A stretch of 14,194 bases of DNA from Bacteroidia bacterium (lineage in GTDB: Bacteria > Bacteroidota > Bacteroidia > Bacteroidales > CAJPTX01): contig CAJPTS010000029.1 of assembly GCA_905373625.1 (NCBI GenBank), positions 1 to 14,194 of the forward strand, read 5' to 3'. The notes below the pieces were generated by a model that made no database searches, was not told the origin of the DNA, and was given only the letters and a program-made list of their open reading frames with translations. Positions 1-5,589 of the stretch are shown in pieces. Positions within the stretch are counted from its first letter, which is position 1. Each line of letters starts with the position of its first letter. The position numbers and the translations under genes were made by a program.

Positions 1-52
1 AAAAAACACTTAAAAACGAGGATAGGGAGGTAAAAGCGAAATATGCAACGCC

Positions 53-397
53 CTCATATTGGTAAATCTGCTCATAACTTACGCAGGTTTTCCCCCCGAA
101 CTTACAGCGTCCAACGATTTGTTTGGGACTAAAGTCCTCTTCAAGAAGGCGGTGTATGGTCTCTTTTATCTGTTCCGTAAATTTGTGAGATTTAGGCTTT
201 TGTTCTAAACGCTCCTGATATTTACGATGAGCTAAATCTGCCCGATATGCCCCATTACGCATATCGCAGTTACGTCTTATCTCTCGCGAGATAACCGATT
301 TATCTTTTTCAATTTTCTCTGCAATAGCACTCTGTGTGAGACCTACATTTCGCAAGTACTGAATTGCGTATCTTTATTCTAGGGTTAAATGTGCCAT
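53..397 (-). pseudogene. IS30-family transposase, N-terminal fragment with nonsense codon
   Basis: Reading from the ATG at 397 gives MAHLTLE, a stop (TAA at 376-374), then RYAIQYLRNVGLTQ, SAIAEKIEKDKSVISREIRR and, further on, FSPKQIVGRCKFGGKTCVSY followed by EQIYQY. This is the conserved N-terminal helix-turn-helix and linker of IS30 transposases; in relatives the stop position is normally Gln (LTLEQRY), so CAA to TAA is the likely change. Similarity ends at position 53, before the catalytic DDE region, although the frame stays open to the window edge. Both the nonsense codon and the loss of the catalytic core make it non-functional. The family call is confident; the exact IS name is not known to me. 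Confidence 0.8.
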
Positions 398-442
398 CTC
401 TTGCTTTTTTGGACGGAAGCCGAAGGTATAAACATTTAACCA

Positions 443-485
443 CCCCAGAGAGAAGGGAGGCGTTTTCCTCTCTTCTCTTCTGGGG
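443..485 (+). terminator. Long hairpin in the IS30 leader, terminator-like on the plus strand
   Basis: The arms CCCCAGAGAGAAGGGAGG (443-460) and CCTCTCTTCTCTTCTGGGG (467-485) pair almost completely, with one bulge and one mismatch around a 6-nt loop. On the plus strand the stem is followed by ATTTTTATA. It lies between the outer end of the IS remnant and its transposase start, where IS elements often carry structures that block incoming transcription. Only the plus-strand direction has a T-rich tail, so it would not obviously terminate the minus-strand operon upstream. Confidence 0.5.
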
Positions 486-577
486 ATTTTTATAGGCTAA
501 ACATCTTTTCTGTGGCGTTGCATTTATCACTTGAATTTGGGATTTATAATGCAACCCTCGATCTAGATACTACTGTA

Positions 578-2950
578 CTATCTGAGCTTTGCGCGGTCAG
601 TATCTTCATTTTCAAGTCGGCGGCTGTTTTCGTACTCTTTACCAATTGAGAAGCTATAGTTTACCGAGAAACCAAAGCGCCACTTATTATCGGGGAGTGT
701 TGTAACATCGCGAGACTGTATGAGATAGAAGGAATGAGACTTGCTATAGTAGCGCTCAGCTGTAAAAAGATGTTCCAAGAAGAGACTAATCTGCCACCGT
801 CCCAATTCCAAATTGCTAGCGAGCGAAGAATACCAGCCATTGTACATCCGCGAATCGGCGGACAATTCCTCGTATGGAGCATCGATATCGGCTTGTAGCG
901 ACAAATCTCCCATCTGACAGGTTAGACCGCCACCTACGGGAATAGAAAATAGCGAAGGTTTTAGTTGGTTAGAGTACTTATGTAGCTGATAGCTTGGTTT
1001 TGCATACAAGCGCAGAGCTAACATTTCATTGCCCAAAGGTCTTATTTCGCCACTCAACTCTAGCCTTGCTACTTGCGAGTAAGGAATATTCCCCATTTGC
1101 TCTACAATAATATGCTTCCCATTTCGCTCTGTTCGTTCTGAAAAGGGAGCCCAATCGTGGTAAATATATTTGTATTCTAGTCCATTGTTTAGGCTGAAAT
1201 AGTCGTTCGCCCAACTGTGGTAAAGATTCATTTTTGCTGTATAACTATTCTTTAACAGTGGATTGTTGCGCCTGTAGTAGTTTTCATTGACGAGCTGCAA
1301 AAGTTCGGTCGTTTGACCGATATCTGGGATTTGATTAGTTGTTTTAATTCGCATTTTCAAACTATGATTATTTGTCAAATTGTAACCCAGTACCATAAAA
1401 GGGGAGAAAATAGGGCGTATCTCAGCTTTCTCTAATCCTTTATGTGCAGAGACGTAGTGTACATACACTTCAGGAGTAATGCTGTAGAAAAATTTCCCCT
1501 TCCGTTGCTGCCAATTCACATAAAGCCGCTCTCGCAGCTGATGCTGTTGGTCGGCAGTGTTGGTTACATTCTCTCCTTTCATACTAAAAGAGGCATACGA
1601 ATACATACTTTTATAGTCAAAAAGTAGCCAAGCTGAACCTAAATAAATATAGTAGCGTAGCTGTGCAATAACAGAATGTTTCTTATTTTTTCCTTCAAAT
1701 TCGTCAGTATAAACTATTTGCTGATCTGCTTTATTTATTTCTTTGATGCTGTAAAATTGCTCTGTTTGATTATGAGTATAGACTAGGTTTGATGCAAAGA
1801 ATTGGCTACTTCCTATTGTTTTTTCGTAGTAAACATCTACAGCAGGCGTAATTGTATAGTCGCGAGTACTTATTTCCCCTGTGCGTTCACGCTGTGATGC
1901 AGTACCTATAAAAGCTAATGAATTTTGACGCGTAGGATTATTGAAAGTTTCTAAACGTGAAGCAAGCGATAGCTCGAAATATTGCTTCTCTGGTTCGTTA
2001 TAGGCATAGTGCGTTTTCAGTAAAAATTCGTGATACTTCATCTTCCCTATACGATCCCTAATAAAAGAATATCGCTGATCCGTAGTACTATATTCAAGAG
2101 TATCCTGAGTACGTCTCCCTTTTCTAAGGTGTCGTAAAAAATTCTCGGAGTACAATTTGAATTGATGCCGCCCTGTGTTGTAGCGGTAGTACAGACTTGC
2201 ATACGCTGCTGTTTCTAGTGGTACTATGCGGGTGCTAATTCCTCCATGATGTCCGTCATCCAAAGGTTTTGTGATAACATCAATGACCAAACCTTGTTCT
2301 GCATAGCGTAGTGGAGGAATATCGAAAAAATCTACACGAATTATTTTTGAAGGAGGAATAGCTTGTAAGTCCTCATTCGTTCCCCGATGCCCATTTATAA
2401 AAATTGTTACAAAATCTTTCCTGCCCGTAGCCGCTATAATTCTGCCAGTACTGGCATCTGCCTTGAGTTGAGGAAGCAGAAGAGCCAACTCTTTACAATC
2501 GCGTGCTCGTTTTATTTCTTCAGTCTTAAACGTATAGCTTTTCTTATCGACATCGCCCGTTGTCTTCCCTGTTATAACAATTTCTTCTATCTCCGATTCG
2601 GTTGAGCGTTTTTCCAAATTTACGTCGTAGCGTACTGGCGAGTCATTCGTCAACGTATCTGGCGATAGCTTCGTATAAAAAGGCATATAACCGACATAGT
2701 GTACTCCCAGATAAAGTGTTTCAGTAGGCTTTGTCTCTAATTCTAAACGATAAAAACCTTCTTGGTCAGTGTAGGTTACATGCAATGGGGCACTCAATGT
2801 ATCTGCATATAAAACAACAGAAGCAAACCCTGCTCTTTCATCACCGCAAGAAACTACTCCTTCAATTGCTAGTTCCTGCGCGTGTACAAAGGATGCTGTA
2901 CACAATACAAGCAGGAAAAGAAACCATTTGATTTGTTTAAAGTAACTCAT
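578..2950 (-). CDS. Outer-membrane beta-barrel protein (TonB-receptor-like, OMP_b-brl_3 type) of the peptide operon
   Basis: This 790-aa protein has a signal peptide (about residues 1-24, cleavage after VHA before QEL). Residues about 27-115 look like a CarboxypepD_reg-like Ig domain (EGVVSCGDERAGFASVVLYA, then TYTDQEGFYRLEL). A conserved EEIVITGK stretch and a plug-like region follow (about 120-235: VTIFINGHRGTNEDLQ, IIRVDFFDIPP, VIDVITKP). The rest alternates polar and aromatic strands typical of a barrel, ending near WRFGFSVNYSFSIGK with a charged tail rather than a terminal aromatic. Its ATG overlaps the stop of the radical SAM gene by 14 nt (ATGAGTTACTTTAA), so the two are probably translationally coupled. 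The family includes TonB-dependent and TonB-independent members, and no clear TonB box was found. A role in export, uptake or sensing of the modified peptide is inferred from the operon only. No terminator is visible before the IS remnant about 40 nt downstream. Confidence 0.85.
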   Translation of the reverse strand: MSYFKQIKWFLFLLVLCTASFVHAQELAIEGVVSCGDERAGFASVVLYADTLSAPLHVTYTDQEGFYRLELETKPTETLYLGVHYVGYMPFYTKLSPDTLTNDSPVRYDVNLEKRSTESEIEEIVITGKTTGDVDKKSYTFKTEEIKRARDCKELALLLPQLKADASTGRIIAATGRKDFVTIFINGHRGTNEDLQAIPPSKIIRVDFFDIPPLRYAEQGLVIDVITKPLDDGHHGGISTRIVPLETAAYASLYYRYNTGRHQFKLYSENFLRHLRKGRRTQDTLEYSTTDQRYSFIRDRIGKMKYHEFLLKTHYAYNEPEKQYFELSLASRLETFNNPTRQNSLAFIGTASQRERTGEISTRDYTITPAVDVYYEKTIGSSQFFASNLVYTHNQTEQFYSIKEINKADQQIVYTDEFEGKNKKHSVIAQLRYYIYLGSAWLLFDYKSMYSYASFSMKGENVTNTADQQHQLRERLYVNWQQRKGKFFYSITPEVYVHYVSAHKGLEKAEIRPIFSPFMVLGYNLTNNHSLKMRIKTTNQIPDIGQTTELLQLVNENYYRRNNPLLKNSYTAKMNLYHSWANDYFSLNNGLEYKYIYHDWAPFSERTERNGKHIIVEQMGNIPYSQVARLELSGEIRPLGNEMLALRLYAKPSYQLHKYSNQLKPSLFSIPVGGGLTCQMGDLSLQADIDAPYEELSADSRMYNGWYSSLASNLELGRWQISLFLEHLFTAERYYSKSHSFYLIQSRDVTTLPDNKWRFGFSVNYSFSIGKEYENSRRLENEDTDRAKLR

Positions 2951-4460
2951 TTCTGTTTTCTGATTCTAACCAATAAATATTCTGAGGAGTCGGGGCTTTG
3001 GGGCAAATAGGATCGGGAAAGAGGTAGTTTGTTTCTCCGTAAGCCATGATAATCGTCTTCCAGCAAACACCATGCTCAATATGACACTCTGTATATTCCG
3101 AACACTGATGGCATGGACTCTGACGAGGAATATTTTGTTGCGGATAATGAAATAAATTCAATGCTCTTTCAGAGTTCCAAGCCTCAAGCAAAGTCTCTTT
3201 TTTCAAATCTCCAATAATAAATGCAGGATGATCATATAGTTCTTCACAAATTGTCATCCGACCGTCTGGAAGGACTACAGCATTTCGCGTATTGGCGGTA
3301 CAATAGGCACGATTAGCAAACCTATTGTTTGCATGCGCTTCTTTGGGATCGGTTTCATAGCCTGACATTGTAAATTCTACATCTGGGTGAACTTCTTCTA
3401 ACTTCGATATGTATTCTTGTAAACGTTCTATTTGTTCTATCGTTGGAGCAAAATCTGAATAGGGCTTCTTGTATAATGAGTAACCTGCCGGTGTAAACAT
3501 AATTTTTCTAATGCAGGAATGATCTAATAAAAAGTTTGTGAGTTCTTCTATATTTTTTATTGTAGCATTTCTTTTTGTGATAACGGAATTTATTTGTGTT
3601 GTTAATCCGACTTCATCAAGCAAAGAAAATGTTCTTTTAATACCTCTCAAATATTGCTCACCCTTTACCTTCAGCAAATCTGAACATGTACTGGGAGAGA
3701 GCGAGTCTATTGAAATTTGAATTTTAGATACCTTACAATCCACTAGTTTCTTAATATCCTCAGATGTAAGAGGCTTTTTGGTAGAGATAAGTGGATCATA
3801 TCCTGATAGGACAAGTTCTTTTACAACAACATCCCAATCAGGATAAAGCATTACATCGCCTCCATTGACATCCAAGGTTACGACTCCTGCTTTTACTGCT
3901 TGATGAATGAGATCTATAATATTGTCAAGCCCAAAGATGGGATCTGTAGGAAGAGGACGTCTTGCATAACAATAAACACAATCTGTCAAGCATTGCGTTG
4001 TAAGTATCAACCCTAAGCTGAGTGGGCTAAGAAGGCGATCTGGGGGGGTAAAATCATATTTGTCGGAGACAAAGATATTTGGTGTGTACTGCCGAATTTT
4101 TAATTCCTTTCTCACAGGAATTAAAAAGTTCTTAGGTACGATTTGCCAGTGTTCGCCAATTCTGTTGGTAATAAACGTCTCATTTTCAATGTAACGAGCA
4201 ACTTGTTTCAAACAAGCTTCAACGGGAACGCCTAACAGCTTGGAAGCGGCGACTGCGGCTTCACTAAGTGTTCTTTGTCCATCAAAACAGGAAAATAGTT
4301 GGGCTGTGAATAAATGAATGTGAGATAAAATATTTTCCTGACAAGGTATCGTAGAATCAACATGATTCGCCTCACATATAGTCCCCACACCGCCATCCCG
4401 TCTCAACACATAATTTGGATTGATACAAAATCGCTCACTTGATTTATCTACATCAGTCAT
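2937..4460 (-). CDS. Radical SAM/SPASM peptide maturase with PqqD-like N-terminal region
   Basis: This 507-aa protein starts at the ATG at 4460 (MTDVDKSSERFCINPNYVLR). Residues about 10-100 resemble a PqqD/RRE-type leader-binding domain (LFSCFDGQRTLSEAAVAASK, then an EACLKQVARYIE helix). The radical SAM motif CLTDCVYC supplies Cys157, Cys161 and Cys164 for the SAM-binding 4Fe-4S cluster; DVNGGDVMLYPDW resembles the GGE-type SAM site. The C-terminus is a SPASM domain with seven Cys (387, 405, 450, 453, 459, 466, 486) in the order C-x12-G-x4-C, CxxC-x5-C-x6-C, C, close to the canonical pattern for two auxiliary clusters. Such enzymes act on RiPP precursors, often making thioether or C-C links. 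The Cys-rich peptide just upstream is the obvious substrate. An upstream in-frame ATG at 4541 would add 27 residues but lies inside the terminator stem, so it is disfavoured. Function class is confident; the bond formed is unknown. Confidence 0.9.
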   Translation of the reverse strand: MTDVDKSSERFCINPNYVLRRDGGVGTICEANHVDSTIPCQENILSHIHLFTAQLFSCFDGQRTLSEAAVAASKLLGVPVEACLKQVARYIENETFITNRIGEHWQIVPKNFLIPVRKELKIRQYTPNIFVSDKYDFTPPDRLLSPLSLGLILTTQCLTDCVYCYARRPLPTDPIFGLDNIIDLIHQAVKAGVVTLDVNGGDVMLYPDWDVVVKELVLSGYDPLISTKKPLTSEDIKKLVDCKVSKIQISIDSLSPSTCSDLLKVKGEQYLRGIKRTFSLLDEVGLTTQINSVITKRNATIKNIEELTNFLLDHSCIRKIMFTPAGYSLYKKPYSDFAPTIEQIERLQEYISKLEEVHPDVEFTMSGYETDPKEAHANNRFANRAYCTANTRNAVVLPDGRMTICEELYDHPAFIIGDLKKETLLEAWNSERALNLFHYPQQNIPRQSPCHQCSEYTECHIEHGVCWKTIIMAYGETNYLFPDPICPKAPTPQNIYWLESENRNELL

Positions 4461-4529
4461 ATCAAAAATAAATTTCAGCAGCGAATCGATCCTTAAACGA
4501 TTGATACTTCTTCTGGTTAAACAATGTGT

Positions 4530-4560
4530 AAAAAAATGCACGGCACATAGTTGCCGTGCA
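4530..4560 (-). terminator. Intrinsic terminator/attenuator between precursor peptide and maturase genes
   Basis: On the minus strand a perfect 9-bp stem, TGCACGGCA and TGCCGTGCA (4552-4560 and 4537-4545), closes a 6-nt loop and is followed at once by seven T residues (4536-4530). It begins 14 nt after the peptide stop codon and ends 70 nt before the preferred maturase start. This is a textbook Rho-independent terminator shape. Since the downstream genes have no clear promoter of their own in the 110-nt gap, partial read-through would set a high substrate-to-enzyme ratio. Confidence 0.85.
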
Positions 4561-4574
4561 AGACAATTAACAGA

Positions 4575-4793
4575 TTACCTACTCTCCATTTCTCTTTCTG
4601 GAGCTTGCACCAATCCTTCTTTGTTTGAGGCCGAGCAAGACGCTTTACAAGAGAACTTACAAGACTCTTTGCAACCATTTTTACAATCGCTCCAACAGAA
4701 CCACTCGCACACGTCATCAAATTCGGATTCCGAAACGCCGCCCAAGATTTCTAGTTTTTCGTCTTGGGTAAACTCATCAATTCCTTTTGTCAT
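4575..4793 (-). CDS. RiPP precursor peptide: double-glycine leader, seven Cys in a perfect CxxxC ladder
   Basis: This 72-aa peptide begins MTKGIDEFTQDEKLEILGG, an acidic leader ending in Gly18-Gly19, the classic double-glycine processing site. The proposed core has Cys at 29, 33, 37, 41, 45, 49 and 53, exactly every fourth residue. The intervening triplets are EWF, WSD, KNG, KES, KFS and KAS, so the last four units follow C-K-x-[G/S]. A Cys-free tail of about 19 residues (SASNKEGLVQAPEREMESR) follows and might be removed. It is the first gene of the operon, directly upstream of a radical SAM/SPASM enzyme, which strongly suggests a RiPP substrate; the leader resembles that of GG-Bacteroidales-type natural-product precursors. 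I do not recognise the Cys ladder from a named RiPP class. The main alternative is a small metal-binding Cys-rich protein. The upstream sequence is AT-rich (AAGTAAAG before ATG). Confidence 0.85.
   Translation of the reverse strand: MTKGIDEFTQDEKLEILGGVSESEFDDVCEWFCWSDCKNGCKESCKFSCKASCSASNKEGLVQAPEREMESR
4635..4709 (-). repeat. 12-nt periodic repeat encoding the CxxxC ladder
   Basis: The stretch from Cys29 to Cys53 is built of 12-nt (four-codon) units. On the plus strand the hexamer TTACAA or TTGCAA recurs at 4645, 4657, 4669 and 4681, exactly 12 nt apart. The variable half of each unit differs (GAGAAC, GACTCT, CCATTT, TCGCTC). This is consistent with tandem duplication of one C-K-x-S unit followed by divergence. 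Confidence 0.75.
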
Positions 4794-5163
4794 CTTTACT
4801 TAAGATTTGGAATTTCTCGCCTACTCTTTAAACTTTTCGGCTTCCGTTCCTTTTGTCAGTAAGGTCTGTTTCTCACTCCTAAATTAGGTAGAAATTTTTG
4901 AAAAAACATACCATCTATAATATATAGATTGTTTCTATATAGAAGTTGTTATGCCCCCGTGCTCTTCATTTTGTTTATACCTAAATGAGTAGATTTGGCT
5001 CTGAAAAGTCTATGTTCTTGTTTGGAGGTTATTTTCTTTTGTCCCATTTGGGTACAATTGAGATATACTACCTACGGCTTATCACTCCCAATTTTCGGAT
5101 ATTGGTAAGTGAAGTGCATGTATCCGCTCACAGTTTCTGGGGGTTAATAATACACACTACCGC
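4794..5163. other. AT-rich intergenic stretch upstream of the peptide operon
   Basis: No credible gene is seen on either strand. The part next to the peptide gene should contain its leader and promoter, including the dyads at 4913-4944. On the plus strand TTTG (4970-4973) and TAGATTTG (4990-4997), 16 nt apart, resemble a Bacteroidetes promoter with a short spacer, but nothing recognisable lies downstream except the IS3 stub. Confidence 0.5.
4913..4944. promoter_or_regulatory. Two adjacent AT-rich dyads upstream of the peptide operon (candidate operators)
   Basis: ATCTATA-ATA-TATAGAT (4913-4929) is an inverted repeat with perfect 7-bp arms. Next to it, TTCTATATAGAA (4933-4944) is a perfect 12-bp palindrome. 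Both share the TCTATA/TATAGA half-site and lie 120-150 nt upstream of the peptide start. The minus-strand octamer TATGTTTT (4910-4903) is one base off the Bacteroidetes -7 element TAnnTTTG, but no matching TTG -33 element is correctly spaced, so the promoter itself is not assigned. Simple AT-richness could produce such dyads by chance. Confidence 0.35.
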
Positions 5164-5170
5164 TGAACTG

Positions 5171-5209
5171 CACCCCAAAAGTTGGACAAAAAACTTTTGG
5201 GGTGTTTTT
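5171..5209 (+). terminator. IS-end hairpin, intrinsic-terminator shape
   Basis: CACCCCAAAAGTT (5171-5183) pairs perfectly with AACTTTTGGGGTG (5192-5204) around an 8-nt loop, followed by TTTTT (5205-5209) just before the orfA ATG. Such structures in IS3-family ends limit read-through from outside. It would also stop plus-strand transcription entering from the left toward the protease gene. Confidence 0.6.
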
Positions 5210-5257
5210 ATGAAGTACAGTTATAAAGTCCGCCTCGCTATTGTGGTACTGTCTTAA
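5210..5257 (+). pseudogene. Truncated IS3-family orfA start
   Basis: ATG at 5210 encodes only MKYSYKVRLAIVVLS before TAA. The first residues match the usual start of an orfA helix-turn-helix protein (MKYSY, basic, hydrophobic). Homology appears to end around 5243. The sequence that follows (GTACTGTCTTAAAAAAGTG) is reminiscent of an IS256-type terminus, so a second element end may be nested here; that part is a guess. Confidence 0.5.
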
Positions 5258-5288
5258 AAAAGTGTGTAAGCTCCAAATTTATTCCACG

Positions 5289-5308
5289 AATTCAAGTAGC
5301 AAATGCAA
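5289..5308 (+). repeat. Second copy of the IS30-type terminal sequence
   Basis: AATTCAAGTAGCAAATGCAA is the reverse complement of the end at 518-537 (TTGCATTTATCACTTGAATT) with 17 of 20 bases identical; the three differences are contiguous. Its outer side faces the peptide operon, as does that of the copy at 518-537, so the pair brackets about 4.75 kb in inverted orientation. No IS30 transposase follows on its inner side. Confidence 0.6.
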
Positions 5309-5523
5309 TCCTCGTATGACCTTGATTAAGGCGAACTTACTTAAGCGTCTTCTTGCGTGCTAAAATATCTCCACTTTCTTCTTCGTGTTTTGTATTCGTA
5401 CTCGGATATGCGACTCATCTCTTTGCGTAGCAACTTCTAACAACAATATTCATAACCTCGATTACAATAATATTTTGCGCCCACACATCTTACGGCAAAC
5501 GCTGCGAATACTGGAAGATGCTA

Positions 5524-5552
5524 TTTGCTCTTATAAAAATGCGCTAACTTGG
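5524..5552 (+). promoter_or_regulatory. Candidate Bacteroidetes-type promoter for the protease
   Basis: TTTG (5524-5527), a 17-nt spacer and TAACTTGG (5545-5552) match the TTTG / TAnnTTTG consensus with one mismatch in the -7 box. It lies about 38 nt upstream of the protease ATG, giving a short AT-rich leader. The spacer is slightly shorter than the usual 19 nt. Confidence 0.45.
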
Positions 5553-5589
5553 CTTCATTGTTTATAAACTCATAAATGGATAATAATAG

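Larger units (their letters stand above)
29..537 (-). mobile_element. Internally deleted IS30-family element remnant
   Basis: A minus-strand transposase fragment lies between two imperfect inverted ends. Read from inside to outside, the right end (514-537) begins GGCGTTGCATTTATCACTT and the left end (29-52, reverse complement) begins GGCGTTGCATATTTCGCTT; 16 of these 19 bases match and the first 10 are identical. The transposase reading stops resembling IS30 exactly at the left end (position 52/53), so most of the catalytic domain appears to have been deleted and the N-terminal part joined to the far terminus, or to a sequence like it. The result is about 0.5 kb, MITE-like and non-autonomous. 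It abuts the 3' end of the outer-membrane protein gene. The exact outer boundaries are uncertain because the end sequence is itself partly palindromic (TTGCATT at 518-524, AATGCAA at 548-554). Confidence 0.6.
5164..5257 (+). mobile_element. IS3-family (IS150-like) left-end stub
   Basis: The sequence TGAACTGCACCCCAAAAGTT at 5164 has the TG start and CACCCCAAAAGTT motif typical of IS150-group left ends. It is followed by the usual end-proximal hairpin and the first codons of orfA, after which the element is lost. Only about 90 bp remain, so this is a relic. Confidence 0.6.
5258..5589. other. Gene-free stretch upstream of the S8 protease
   Basis: It begins with possible insertion-sequence debris (5245-5308, including the IS30-type end at 5289) and then AT-rich sequence leading to the protease. 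The protease promoter candidate lies at 5524-5552. A 60-codon open frame at 5385-5567 on the plus strand has no recognisable features, so I do not call it. Confidence 0.5.

Noticed and set aside
309..554. 81-codon minus-strand open frame upstream of and overlapping the IS30 transposase start
   Set aside because: It is out of frame with the recognisable transposase, runs through the IS hairpin and terminal sequence, and resembles no protein.
4461..4541. N-terminal extension of the radical SAM protein to an ATG at 4541
   Set aside because: The ATG lies in the terminator stem and the extra residues do not resemble the start of a PqqD-like domain; M28 at 4460 leads directly into the plausible domain.
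4517..4720. 67-codon minus-strand frame overlapping the precursor
   Set aside because: It is an alternative frame of the same region, crosses the terminator and lacks the leader and Cys pattern.
4420..4803. 127-codon plus-strand open frame
   Set aside because: It is antisense to the precursor peptide and the maturase start; its Gln/Leu-rich repeats are the mirror of the 12-nt Cys repeat.
4985..5257. 90-codon plus-strand open frame
   Set aside because: It is an in-frame accident that reads through the IS3 left end and hairpin into the true orfA start at 5210.
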